From Lutispora saccharofermentans (GTDB lineage: Bacteria; Bacillota; Clostridia; Lutisporales; Lutisporaceae): a stretch of 39,252 nt of DNA. The notes below the pieces were generated by a model. It worked only from the letters and a program-made list of their open reading frames with translations, did no database searches and had not been told where the DNA came from. The stretch is from positions 1-39,252 of the forward strand of contig NZ_JAJEKE010000028.1 of NCBI RefSeq assembly GCF_024363565.1, read 5' to 3'. Position numbers and translations under genes: made by a program. Positions 9,101 through 15,613 of this stretch are shown one piece after another. Each line of letters starts with the position of its first letter. Positions within the stretch are counted from its first letter, which is position 1.

Positions 9101-9367
9101 TGCAACAATATGCTTGCAGATTCCATCATACTCATAATAGGCAGGGCATTCACACTCATAGTCTGCCACGGTGCTATCCTGATAAAGCTCAATTTTTACT
9201 CTGTATTTTTTGCTTCCTATTACATCAGCCACGATAGTCAGGCTGTCTTCGTCAAAAGAGAAATTTCTGACCCTATTGCTGCTATAATAAGCTAAACCTC
9301 TTGCATAAGTGGCTGTATTGACTGTATTTTCTAATATATCGCTATCTGATATTGAGAATTTGAACAT
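6122..9367 (-). CDS. SWIM-domain SNF2-family DNA-dependent ATPase
   Basis: This 1081-residue Swi2/Snf2-type ATPase begins with a SWIM zinc finger (CECPAYYEYDGICKH, about residues 70-85). A long middle region typical of bacterial SNF2 proteins follows, then the two RecA-like lobes. Lobe 1 has DDMGLGKT (about 645) and the DEAQ box (about 744). Lobe 2 has FSQFTSMLSII, LKAGGTGLNLTGA and RAYRIGQ. These proteins translocate on DNA and remodel protein-DNA complexes; RapA-like or repair roles are possible. ATG 9367 is preceded by AGAAGGAG. An in-frame upstream start would add only six residues and overlap that site. The gene stands alone and converges with the Crp/Fnr gene, leaving a 14-bp gap. Confidence 0.92.
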   Translation of the reverse strand: MFKFSISDSDILENTVNTATYARGLAYYSSNRVRNFSFDEDSLTIVADVIGSKKYRVKIELYQDSTVADYECECPAYYEYDGICKHIVAVLKAAQGFFGKKGDMIKSDKKPLQINPNKEIFNFFDALQVKPALKEIKLKLLLEMEGGYRRNNFSIELRIGEERLYVVKSLKDFIKDLNERKLIQYGKSFTFDPDEHGFSEADQQIIKLIKEQYDNEQVIMAMSSYGYGNPSAFKGRKLYISDTILMRLFEILKDKPFDFKFFDSDMTDMKVWEEDIPLKFRLYNKNENMVLNLSIDDSLYPLTKGGEYFLCEGKIYKPSHKQKQAFVPFFNSMVAKHNQEMVFSSHDKERFVSEILPYIKKAGEVYIDPNLERSFYQQELNSRVYFDKLDSGISARIEFCYGEEVVDPFLAKSDDSPNGRILIRDAEKERNIIGLLEKAEFKILKDKVYLEEEDKIFIFLNEILPQLQKLSKVYYSDAFKRMTIKDPRSFSGRVRLNEGSDLLQFSFTFEGVDRDELQSIFNSIREKKKYHRLKDGSFMPLEASEIIEVSELLEHLHISGNDLKGETLELPKYRALYLDKKLRESNLVNIERNIAFKQMVQNIQEPKDMDFEIPGDLGNILRDYQKVGFKWLKTLAAYGLGGILADDMGLGKTLEALAFIVSEKEKGVEPVLVVAPTSLIYNWQAEARKFVPDMNVMVVAGLPKDRQELLKDVTGADMVVTSYPLIRRDIDLYRGMKFSYCFLDEAQHIKNPDSINAKSVKILKAKGFFALTGTPIENSLTELWSIFDFILPGYLLSHGKFVKKYEKPIIREKDEKALRELGKQIKPFVLRRMKKEVLKELPEKIESKMVSELTDEQKKIYMAYLEQAKGEVSKEIEDKGLERSQIKILAVLTRLRQICCHPGLFIDNYTGGSGKMLLLEELLEEALASGHRILLFSQFTSMLSIIRKHLEKQKIEYFYLDGSTKSELRGEMVQSFNNGIGKVFLISLKAGGTGLNLTGADMVIHFDPWWNPAVEDQASDRAYRIGQKNVVYVVKLITRGTIEEKVFELQQKKKEMIEAVIQPGETMLAKMTPQEIIGLFQ

Positions 9368-9484
9368 ATAGACTCCTTCTAACAATCATATGCCAAGCAT
9401 GTCAATCAGTATATACCAGGCTTAAACCCCAGCTATCTTTTCTATCTTAATAAGCTTGACTCATTTCATTATAGCCATTTTTGT

Positions 9485-9722
9485 GGGTTTATCCAATATG
9501 TCGAATATAAATTTTCTGATTGCACCTACGCTGATCTTCGTCTATTTCTTTAGTTTGTTTATTGCCGAAAACAGGTTTGAACCGGAGAGCTTCTCCAACC
9601 TCATAGCAATACCGACAAATATCATCCTTTTCATTGTATTACCGGCAATCTTGTTCTTGGTGGGGAAAATACAAAGGAAAGTATGAGAAGCCGGCAGAAA
9701 GCTTTCTATTTTTTATAGCACT
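9485..9722 (+). pseudogene. Remnant of a second gerKB (C-terminal end only)
   Basis: From about 9504 on, the sequence is a close copy of the last 190 bp of gerKB (3906-4088). It encodes INFLIAPTLIFVYFFSLF and continues to the same GKI-QRKV end and TGA at 9684-9686. The homology runs into the post-stop AGAAGCCGGCAGAA. Most differences are at third codon positions and only about half a dozen residues differ, so the source copy was under protein-level selection before it was lost. No start codon, binding site or upstream gerKB portion is present. It is a scar of a lost paralogous germination operon or of a segmental duplication. Confidence 0.85.
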
Positions 9723-10056
9723 CTAAGCCTTCTTGGGCCAGCTTTTCTTCCCAGATCATCTGCAGAAGAGCCAGATCATCCTTATAATCGGTTTTGGTTT
9801 CGTCCTTATCATGCTCAAGCTTTTCAAGTATCTCAATCACAAAATTATCTTCGCCAAACTCATTCCATTCCTTTTGCAGCTCCCTATAGGGGTGCATCCC
9901 TGATCCTAGACGGACTTTAGCACCGTTTATAACCCCTTTCAGATCATGGGTTGCTTGAATATAGCACTTGTTATTTTCTTTACATCGAATCATAAATATG
10001 CCCATATCGGGCTTCATATTCTTATACCATTCCTTAAGCTCTTTTTTTCTATCCAT
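9706..10056 (-). CDS. GIY-YIG-like nuclease-fold protein
   Basis: The 116-residue protein matches the outline of small GIY-YIG family proteins. GIFMIRCKENNKCYIQATHDL stands where GIY...YIG would be, and EWNEFGEDNFVIEILE provides the later conserved helix and acidic strand. The first catalytic Tyr is Phe (GIF) and YIG is YIQ, and the expected Arg after YIG is not obvious. Nuclease activity is therefore doubtful and a nucleic-acid-binding role is possible. Its ATG overlaps the stop of the DUF2087 gene by one base (TGATG). It is the last gene of a three-gene operon that starts at 10841. The end of the gene overlaps the tail of the gerKB remnant. Confidence 0.72.
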   Translation of the reverse strand: MDRKKELKEWYKNMKPDMGIFMIRCKENNKCYIQATHDLKGVINGAKVRLGSGMHPYRELQKEWNEFGEDNFVIEILEKLEHDKDETKTDYKDDLALLQMIWEEKLAQEGLECYKK

Positions 10057-10358
10057 CAGCTGTCTCCTTCTTTTTCATCCTCTTTTGCGGTCACCCAATA
10101 CTCAGCTCCATTGGCAGTCCTTCCTAGAAATTTGTAATCTATGAGAGACCTTCTCAATATGAAATAATCTCCGAAGGTATGCCACGAATTGATGATCCCG
10201 TTGACCTCTTTTTCATTATAGATTCTGTCTTTTTCAAATTTGCCTGCCAGATATGCCAGGACGGCTGTCTTAGCCCTGCTGGATGCAGGCCATTGTTTTA
10301 TCTTGCCGTCCTCATCTAGGAAAGCAGACATATTTACTTCTTTCCTGGTTTTGCTCAT
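10056..10358 (-). CDS. DUF2087-domain protein
   Basis: The roughly 90-residue core FLDEDGKIKQWPASSRAKTA...YNEKEVNGIINSWHTFGD...LRRSLID...LGRTANGAEYWV is the DUF2087 pattern. It looks like a small winged-helix fold, and in other bacteria it is attached to ArsR- or Rrf2-like regulators. No enzymatic motif is present. Two starts are possible. The ATG at 10358 lies 3 bp after the preceding stop (coupled translation), while the ATG at 10331 has AGGAAAG upstream. I give the longer form. Middle gene of the DUF6530-DUF2087-GIY-YIG operon. Confidence 0.75.
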   Translation of the reverse strand: MSKTRKEVNMSAFLDEDGKIKQWPASSRAKTAVLAYLAGKFEKDRIYNEKEVNGIINSWHTFGDYFILRRSLIDYKFLGRTANGAEYWVTAKEDEKEGDS

Positions 10359-10361
10359 ATA

Positions 10362-10841
10362 TCAGTACCCCATTTCTTTCAGTATTCTTGATAATGTGCG
10401 CAATCTTTCACCGATCAGCTCATCATCGCTTTCAAGAGCCCGTCTGAAAAGCTTTATATCTTCATCAATCTTTTCATTGTCGGTGCACACGGCCACAGTC
10501 ATGGCATCCCCCTGGAGGCCGACCCTGTCGATCACAGGGTTTTCCGTGTCGTAGAGCTTCTCATACCGGTAGGCCTCATTAAAATGGAGCTTTGCCCTGC
10601 AAACAAGTATCGCCAGATCAAGCACTCTATGCAGCGGCAATTCTTCAGACTGTCTCGACCATTTTTCTCCAGTGTACCTCCAAACCTTGGCCGAAATATC
10701 CACCTTGCCCCGGTCATTCCACTGAGCTAATCCCAGGGAAAGGCCTTTGGCATCTGTATTATAGGCGTATCTGCCGTCAACATTCTCATAGTTTTCAGAT
10801 ACTATAACCGGTTTATGCTTTAAAGTAGTTGGTATCTTCAT
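10362..10841 (-). CDS. Conserved protein, DUF6530-like
   Basis: This 159-residue soluble protein carries strongly patterned blocks such as NTDAKGLSLGLAQWNDRG, ISAKVWR.TG.KWSRQSEELPLHR and ERLRTLSRILKEMGY. I associate them with the DUF6530 family from memory. No catalytic motif is known to me and there are no membrane helices. ATG 10841 is chosen because TTGGAGG, which forms an excellent binding site, lies 7 bp upstream; a longer reading would start inside it. It is the first gene of the operon and is transcribed from a near-consensus promoter covered by a long palindrome, so it is tightly regulated. Confidence 0.7.
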   Translation of the reverse strand: MKIPTTLKHKPVIVSENYENVDGRYAYNTDAKGLSLGLAQWNDRGKVDISAKVWRYTGEKWSRQSEELPLHRVLDLAILVCRAKLHFNEAYRYEKLYDTENPVIDRVGLQGDAMTVAVCTDNEKIDEDIKLFRRALESDDELIGERLRTLSRILKEMGY

Positions 10842-10859
10842 AAATTTAACCTCCAATAG

Positions 10860-10904
10860 ATATACTACAATTAGTAGTTTACTAAATTACTAATTGTAGT
10901 ATAT
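10860..10904. promoter_or_regulatory. 17-bp-arm palindromic operator over the operon promoter
   Basis: Arms at 10860-10876 and 10888-10904 are perfect inverted copies (core TACTACAATTAGTA / TACTAATTGTAGTA) around an 11-bp AT-rich centre. One arm covers the -10 and the other the transcribed leader. The half-site TACTACA is the one used by BlaI/MecI-type repressors, but no such gene is in the window. Repression of the three-gene operon is the simplest reading. Confidence 0.65.
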
Positions 10905-10926
10905 TACTAATTTTATTTTATGTCAA
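10898..10926 (-). promoter_or_regulatory. Sigma-A promoter of the DUF6530/DUF2087/GIY-YIG operon
   Basis: Reading the minus strand, TTGACA (10926-10921) is followed after exactly 17 bp by TATACT (10903-10898). This is close to the housekeeping consensus and stands about 55 bp before the first gene. The -10 lies inside one arm of the palindromic operator. Confidence 0.75.
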
Positions 10927-10928
10927 CA

Positions 10929-10944
10929 TTGAACGAGACTTCAT
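10929..10944 (+). repeat. 16-bp stub of the TTGAACGAGACTTCAT element
   Basis: TTGAACGAGACTTCAT is identical to the first 16 bases of the structured element at 35459 and one base different from the copy at 36919. The hairpin that follows in the longer copies is missing here. It lies directly upstream of the -35 of the three-gene operon. Confidence 0.6.
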
Positions 10945-11079
10945 CTGTACTTTCATCTTATCCTCAATATATTACCTCTTGTCCTGGGACTATTTACTTT
11001 TTCGCTCTCTTCATATAGTATAGGCTTGAAATAGTGTATCGCTTACAGTGCCAAAGCTTTCCATGATGGGGGATTTTTT

Positions 11080-11730
11080 ATGAAAAGAAAAGTTATTTGC
11101 CTGATTCTTTTTACAATTTTTTTATTCATTGCGTGCAGCAATACAGAATCTGAAGAAAATAAAATCATAAATACAATCAAAGAATTTGAACAAGCAGAAT
11201 ATGGATTTTATACACTGGCCATTAATTTTAAGACCTACGAAAAAAGAATAGCGCCTCTTGTTCACCCGGACTCAGGATATCTAGACAGCCAAAAGAAAAA
11301 AGATAAATTTTATATATATTCAAATGGCATACGCACGCTTGCAAATTATGTCTCCATGGAAGAAGTTTTAGATGCGGACGAAGGCAAGCTTATGGAGCTA
11401 AAAGATAAGTTTGATAAGCTGGTCAAAGAGGCAGGGTATCCGTCGGCAGAAATCGAGCCCCTGTACGCATCCAATGTTTATACGAGCAAGGATGGAAGCT
11501 CTAAATATGTTTATACAAAGCAAACAGTAGATTGGGGTTTAGATATGCCCTTGGAGAAATACAAAAAGTTTATTTTAAAGGAAGAAGACAATCTATGGAA
11601 GATAAATATTATAATCGAAGATGTTATTTCCACAGATCCTGAAAGCAAACATAGAAAGTTAAGGGAAAAAGTCTTTACGGTTCATGAAGGCGAAAAGATA
11701 GAGTTTCTAAATAATATAGATATTTTTTAA
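11080..11730 (+). CDS. Hypothetical lipoprotein
   Basis: The 216-residue protein starts with a lipoprotein signal peptide (MKRKVICLILFTIFLFIAC, lipidated Cys19) followed by a charged, soluble domain rich in Lys, Glu and Tyr. I do not recognise the family. GGGGGA precedes the ATG. A weak promoter (TTTACT at 10993, TAGTAT at 11016, 17-bp spacing) lies upstream and a clear terminator follows, so it is probably a single-gene transcript. It is expected on the outer face of the cytoplasmic membrane. Confidence 0.8.
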   Translation: MKRKVICLILFTIFLFIACSNTESEENKIINTIKEFEQAEYGFYTLAINFKTYEKRIAPLVHPDSGYLDSQKKKDKFYIYSNGIRTLANYVSMEEVLDADEGKLMELKDKFDKLVKEAGYPSAEIEPLYASNVYTSKDGSSKYVYTKQTVDWGLDMPLEKYKKFILKEEDNLWKINIIIEDVISTDPESKHRKLREKVFTVHEGEKIEFLNNIDIF

Positions 11731-11737
11731 TAGGATG

Positions 11738-11773
11738 GCACAGATACCTTAAGCTGGTTTCTGTGCTTTTTTT
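11738..11773 (+). terminator. Rho-independent terminator
   Basis: GCACAGA (11738-11744) pairs with TCTGTGC (11760-11766) and is followed by seven T. It lies 8 bp after the lipoprotein stop. Confidence 0.85.
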
Positions 11774-11864
11774 ATAGTGTTATAATGAGTATATATGTAA
11801 AGGCTCAAGAAGTTGATAGATAAGTTGCAATAAATGCATTTGTAGTTTTAAAAAGGCATATGCC

Positions 11865-11932
11865 GTCATTCTGAGCGTATGCGAAGAATCTTAACCAGAT
11901 TCTTCACTCCACTTTGTTTCGTTCAGAATTAC
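11865..11932. repeat. GTCATTCTGAG-family palindromic repeat, copy 1
   Basis: The sequence begins GTCATTCTGAGCG, has an inner GAAGAATCT/AGATTCTTC pair and ends GTTCAGAATTAC, forming an imperfect hairpin. The same plan recurs at 11972 and 23431. Short palindromes of this kind are scattered through many bacterial genomes. This copy is the most eroded at its right end. Confidence 0.75.
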
Positions 11933-11971
11933 TACGCGTTATCCGCACCACGATAAACGAAAACATATCTG

Positions 11972-12037
11972 GTCATTCTGAGAGCACAGCTCGAAGAATC
12001 TCAAATTAGATCCTTCGGGCGCAGCCCTCAGGATGAC
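11972..12037. repeat. GTCATTCTGAG-family palindromic repeat, copy 2
   Basis: It begins GTCATTCTGAGAGC, contains GAAGAATCT and AGATCCTTC, and ends CAGGATGAC. It stands 85 bp before the histidine-kinase start, and its last bases contain an in-frame ATG that could mislead gene callers. The 390-bp gap 11731-12122 contains little else apart from the terminator and the two repeats. Confidence 0.75.
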
Positions 12038-12122
12038 AAGAAAGCCGGTCTTTCATAACAATGACAGTTTTGTAAAATATTTACCGCAACTTATATATAT
12101 AAAATTCCGGCAGGTGAAAAAG

Positions 12123-13187
12123 GTGAATTTCAAAAAAAGCTTATATTTAACCAAGTCCATTGCGGTGGTACTGCTTTTTGCCATGGCATATATCAAGGAA
12201 CATGCAGATGGTGCCAGGGCCATAGCTTTTATAGGTTTATTCATTTCGCTTTTAGCAGGACAATATATCAGAAGCAAAATGCTTATTAAAGGCAAAACTT
12301 ATTTCTCTTCCTTTTTGGCAGAAGCATTTCTCATATTTGCTCTTGAAAGCTTATCAAAATATGTCATAAACAACTACCTGCATATCTTCTATATCTTCCT
12401 GATATTAGAAGCAGGCCTGGTGTTGGATAGAAAGAAGGCCCTTTGGATAAATGCTTTTATCGCCGGAATTTCCCTTATAAAATATTTTTATAAATTTGAC
12501 AACGAATTCTTATTTCAGCTATTGATATTGAGCTTTATCATAACCATCCTCAATTATGCATCGGCCCAGAAGGAGTCCGCCGTAAAAATCGAAGAGCTTT
12601 CAAAGGCAAATGAACGGCTGAGGATAGGCAGGGAAATCCACGACTCCCTGGGGCATACCCTTACAGGCCTTATTATGCAGCTGGAAATGGCATATCATGT
12701 CTTTGATACCGATAAAGACAAAAGCTCTGGATTGCTGCGGGATTCTATAGGCAGCAGCAGAGAAGCATTGCGGCAGGCCAGACAAGCCGTTGAAAAGCTC
12801 AGGAATGACAAGTACGATATAATAGAAATGATCAAGCGATTTCAAGAACAAACGGCAGCAGTTATCGTCTTTAATGATCATGCAGACACTCCATTCTTTA
12901 AGGAGCAGTATAAAAGCCTTATATTCAGGCTTATTCAAGAGGCTTTGACCAATTCCATAAAGCACGGCAGAGCAAAAAATATATCAATAAACATTAATCG
13001 GGAGAAAGATCATATAAAGATTATGATAGAGGATGACGGATCGGGTGCTGAAAAAGTCATTGAAGGCTATGGGCTTAAAGGCATGAGTGAAAGGCTCGAT
13101 GAAATGAACGGATGTTTTGATTATGGCAGCAGAAATAAAGGTTTTTTCATAAAAGCCTTGATACCGGCAGGTGATATATATGAATAA
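12123..13187 (+). CDS. Sensor histidine kinase, NarL/LiaS-type (HisKA_3)
   Basis: The 354-residue kinase has five or six N-terminal hydrophobic helices (about residues 8-140) with no large extracellular loop. A short coiled linker follows, then the HisKA_3 domain with phospho-acceptor His173 in REIHDSLGHTLTG. The ATPase domain shows N (LIQEALTNSIKHGRA) and G boxes (DDGSG, GYGLKGMSERL). Membrane-embedded sensing is likely, as in LiaS/DesK-type kinases. GTG 12123 is chosen because CAGGTG lies 6 bp upstream. A longer frame starting at 12033 would begin inside a dispersed repeat. Its last 8 bases overlap the response-regulator gene. Confidence 0.9.
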   Translation: MNFKKSLYLTKSIAVVLLFAMAYIKEHADGARAIAFIGLFISLLAGQYIRSKMLIKGKTYFSSFLAEAFLIFALESLSKYVINNYLHIFYIFLILEAGLVLDRKKALWINAFIAGISLIKYFYKFDNEFLFQLLILSFIITILNYASAQKESAVKIEELSKANERLRIGREIHDSLGHTLTGLIMQLEMAYHVFDTDKDKSSGLLRDSIGSSREALRQARQAVEKLRNDKYDIIEMIKRFQEQTAAVIVFNDHADTPFFKEQYKSLIFRLIQEALTNSIKHGRAKNISININREKDHIKIMIEDDGSGAEKVIEGYGLKGMSERLDEMNGCFDYGSRNKGFFIKALIPAGDIYE

Positions 13188-13836
13188 AATCAAAGTATTG
13201 TTAGCGGATGATCAGGAAATATTTCTGGAGGGCCTGAGGATGTTTCTTGGCATCGATGACAGAATAGAGGTGGCGGGCTCTGCAAAGAACGGCAAAAGAG
13301 CTTATGAAATGTGCAAATGGCTCATGCCTGATGTAGTGCTTATGGATATCAAGATGCCTGAAATGGACGGAGTAGAGGCCGCAAGGCTTATAAAGAGGGA
13401 CTTTCCCCATATAAGGGTATTGATATTGACGACCTTCAATGATGACGAATACATATTTGAAGCTCTGCGGTATGGAGCCGACGGCTACATATTAAAGGAT
13501 GCAGTTCCTAGCTCCATCATCGAGGCTATAATAACCTTGCATAATGGCGGTGTCCTCATGGAGCCCACCATAGCCGCAAAGGTAGCAAAAAAATTTGCTG
13601 ATATGGCCAATGCTGGGACCGGCGTTGACAATTGCGGACAAATAAATCTATTGACCGGCAGAGAAAAGGAAATTGTGGTTCTGGTTTCCCGGGGCAAATC
13701 CAATCAGGAAATAGCCGATGAACTGTTTTTGTCTTTGGGAACCGTAAAGAATCATCTTTCCAACATATTGAGCAAGCTTGGTCTAAGGGATAGGACTCAG
13801 CTTGCAATATTCGGAATAAAAAATAATATGACTTAA
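13180..13836 (+). CDS. Response regulator, NarL/LiaR family
   Basis: The 218-residue protein has a receiver domain (acidic pair D10-D11, phospho-acceptor D56 in VVLMDIKMPEMDG, K108-region ILKDA) and a C-terminal LuxR-type helix-turn-helix (LTGREKEIVVLVSRGKSNQEIADELFL then TVKNHLSNIL). It pairs with the overlapping upstream kinase. Targets are unknown. The lipoprotein gene 95 bp downstream, in the same direction, is a natural candidate. ATG 13180 sits 5 bp after CAGGTG; a GTG at 13171 would include that site in the coding sequence. Confidence 0.93.
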   Translation: MNKIKVLLADDQEIFLEGLRMFLGIDDRIEVAGSAKNGKRAYEMCKWLMPDVVLMDIKMPEMDGVEAARLIKRDFPHIRVLILTTFNDDEYIFEALRYGADGYILKDAVPSSIIEAIITLHNGGVLMEPTIAAKVAKKFADMANAGTGVDNCGQINLLTGREKEIVVLVSRGKSNQEIADELFLSLGTVKNHLSNILSKLGLRDRTQLAIFGIKNNMT

Positions 13837-13931
13837 GTAACGGTTAAAGTATAAAAGATATATCTTTATGCATAGGATAAACGCTCTGCAATCAACTATG
13901 ATGTTATTAGAAAGTGCATGGAGGTGTTTTG

Positions 13932-14942
13932 ATGAAAAAGTTAAGGATCGTATTGCCATTATTTTTACTCGCCGTGCTGTTATTCGGTCTTGCAGCGTGT
14001 ACAGGAGATGTTTTTGCAATATATGAGCAGGCAGAAGAAAAAACAAGTTCAATAAAAACCGGCAAGCAAAAAGTTTGTTTGACCTTCAGCAATGAAGCGG
14101 ATATGGTCGAGCTGGGATCGATATTAAAAAATGGGAAAAATCGCAGTCCGGAAGCGGCGATACTATATGAAACCCTAAATAAATTTAAGGATTTTAGGAT
14201 TGAATTTACAAAGCAGTATGATGTAACGCAGGATAAATATATAAGCGACGGCTATATCAGATTCAATATATATAATCTGGAGGGCAAGTTGTACAAGGAT
14301 AAGGACAGCTATATCATTGAAAAGCTTCAAATCCCTAAATATGTACGCTTTACATCCCATGAATTCGTGAAGGAATTTTTTAAGCAATACGGCTTTGAAG
14401 GGCAAAATCTTTCTTTTAATAATGATATAACTGCTGTGCTTGCTGATATTGCAGACGAGCATATCACGAGAGACAGCATGATGAGCAACGGAAGAAAAAT
14501 CCTCAACACACCGGAAGGAGGTATCAAGGTCAAAGAGTTAAGGATCACCCTGGAGGGCGAGAGATTAAAAACCTTGAAAAATGAACTTCTGCATGCTCTA
14601 AGCCAAAACACCCTGGTTTTCAGCGAGCTGGATTCTGATAAAATTGCCGATAGAAGAATCAAGGAGATGCTCACCGCCGGTATAAGACCATTAGAGCCCT
14701 TGTCCATGGAATACACTGTCTTTATTGATGCCAATGGCTATATAATGGAAAAGAACATCAATCTGAAAAGCAAGCTTTATTATCCTGAAATTGATATGGA
14801 GGTTACCAAGACATGGAACTATAACAGTCAATACTGGGATCTGGATAAGGAACAGGACATACAGCCTCCAAAGGGCATAGATGCCGAAGGCTCAATAGAT
14901 GTTAAAACTTTTCTGGAGCTGATCAATAATATAAGGCTATGA
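13932..14942 (+). CDS. Hypothetical lipoprotein downstream of the two-component system
   Basis: The 336-residue protein has a lipoprotein signal peptide ending LAAC (Cys23) and a long beta-rich soluble domain. I do not recognise its family. The layout (signal, repeated KLYKDKDSYIIEKL-type strands, a C-terminal segment with YWDLDKEQDIQPPKGIDAEG) recalls LppX/LolA-like lipoproteins that bind hydrophobic ligands, but this is only an impression. GGAGGTG precedes the ATG. Its position after the kinase-regulator pair suggests that the system controls it or that it is the sensor's partner. Confidence 0.8.
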   Translation: MKKLRIVLPLFLLAVLLFGLAACTGDVFAIYEQAEEKTSSIKTGKQKVCLTFSNEADMVELGSILKNGKNRSPEAAILYETLNKFKDFRIEFTKQYDVTQDKYISDGYIRFNIYNLEGKLYKDKDSYIIEKLQIPKYVRFTSHEFVKEFFKQYGFEGQNLSFNNDITAVLADIADEHITRDSMMSNGRKILNTPEGGIKVKELRITLEGERLKTLKNELLHALSQNTLVFSELDSDKIADRRIKEMLTAGIRPLEPLSMEYTVFIDANGYIMEKNINLKSKLYYPEIDMEVTKTWNYNSQYWDLDKEQDIQPPKGIDAEGSIDVKTFLELINNIRL

Positions 14943-14951
14943 TTTAAATGA

Positions 14952-15290
14952 TCACTCCCATGTTTGCCATACTTCCGGCTTATAGCCTACTGTTGCCTGC
15001 TTTCCGTTTCTTACTATAGGGGTATTGTAGAGTTCAGGATTGTTCAGAAGTATTTCTTCCCTGATGCCCCTGTTGGTAATCTTGTGCAAATTGAGCTTTT
15101 CATAGTTTTTTGACTTTGTATTGAACAAATCATTGAAGGGAACAGCTGAAGCTACGCTCTCAAGCTCTCTTTTGCTCAAGCCTTTAAGCTTTAAGTCGAT
15201 AAATTGGAATTTAATATTCCTCTCCTTGAAATATCTTTGTGCTTTTTTTGTATCAAAGCACTTATCTATTCCGAATATTTGTATGTTCAT
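14952..15290 (-). CDS. ArsC/Spx-family thioredoxin-fold protein
   Basis: The 112-residue protein has the ArsC/Spx fold: Cys11 in FGIDKCFDTKKAQRYF, the middle block FNTKSKNYEKL, and NTPIVRNGKQATVGYKPEVW near the end. There is a single N-terminal Cys rather than the CxxC pair of Spx, as in the YffB/ArsC-like subgroup. True arsenate reduction is uncertain. ATG 15290 is preceded by AAAGGA; an in-frame start at 15299 would sit inside that site. It converges on the lipoprotein gene with a 9-bp gap, and its upstream region is filled by a MITE-like element. Confidence 0.85.
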   Translation of the reverse strand: MNIQIFGIDKCFDTKKAQRYFKERNIKFQFIDLKLKGLSKRELESVASAVPFNDLFNTKSKNYEKLNLHKITNRGIREEILLNNPELYNTPIVRNGKQATVGYKPEVWQTWE

Positions 15291-15330
15291 CTTTCTCATC
15301 CTTTTTTAAAAAGTTTTGCCAATCATAAGT

Positions 15331-15611
15331 TTGATTCTACTGCAATAACTCATTTTAGCGCTTCTGTTGTGCTAACTGATAACGATTACAGAGCTCCGAG
15401 ACTAAGACTTTGTAAGCTTGCATAGGGTTGCGTCAAAACTCGCTTCGGCTCAAACAGTTGACGCAACTTTTCCTATGCTTCGCTAATAAACTCTAAGTCC
15501 CTTCACGATGCACTCTTTTATCAGTTAGGACAACTAAGGTGAATTGCTCCGCAGGAACAAGAGAAGATGCCCTGGAGCAGAATTAAATTAGGTTTATTGC
15601 AGCAAAATCAA
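15331..15611. mobile_element. MITE-like palindromic element, copy 1
   Basis: The core (15366-15534) starts GTTGTGCTAACTGATAACGA and ends with the inverted TCAGTTAGGACAAC. The interior is an imperfect long palindrome around TTGACGCAAC (GTTGCGTCAA near 15426-15435). Outer flanks TTGATTCTACTGCAATAA and TTTATTGCAGCAAAATCAA form a second inverted pair. There is no coding capacity. A near-identical core lies at 21980. Compared with that copy, this one has about 50 extra bases (about 15535-15585) before the right outer end. It fills the gap between the ArsC-like gene and hflC. Confidence 0.85.
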
Positions 15612-15613
15612 TA

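Noticed and set aside
9456..9686. Open frame of 76 codons over the gerKB-like segment
   Set aside because: It is only the C-terminal end of a permease, with an unrelated first part and no ribosome binding site, so it is listed as a pseudogene rather than a gene.
11865..12037. Possible CRISPR-like array
   Set aside because: The two repeats are palindromes with diverged arms and a single spacer; there is no regular repeat-spacer series and no cas gene.
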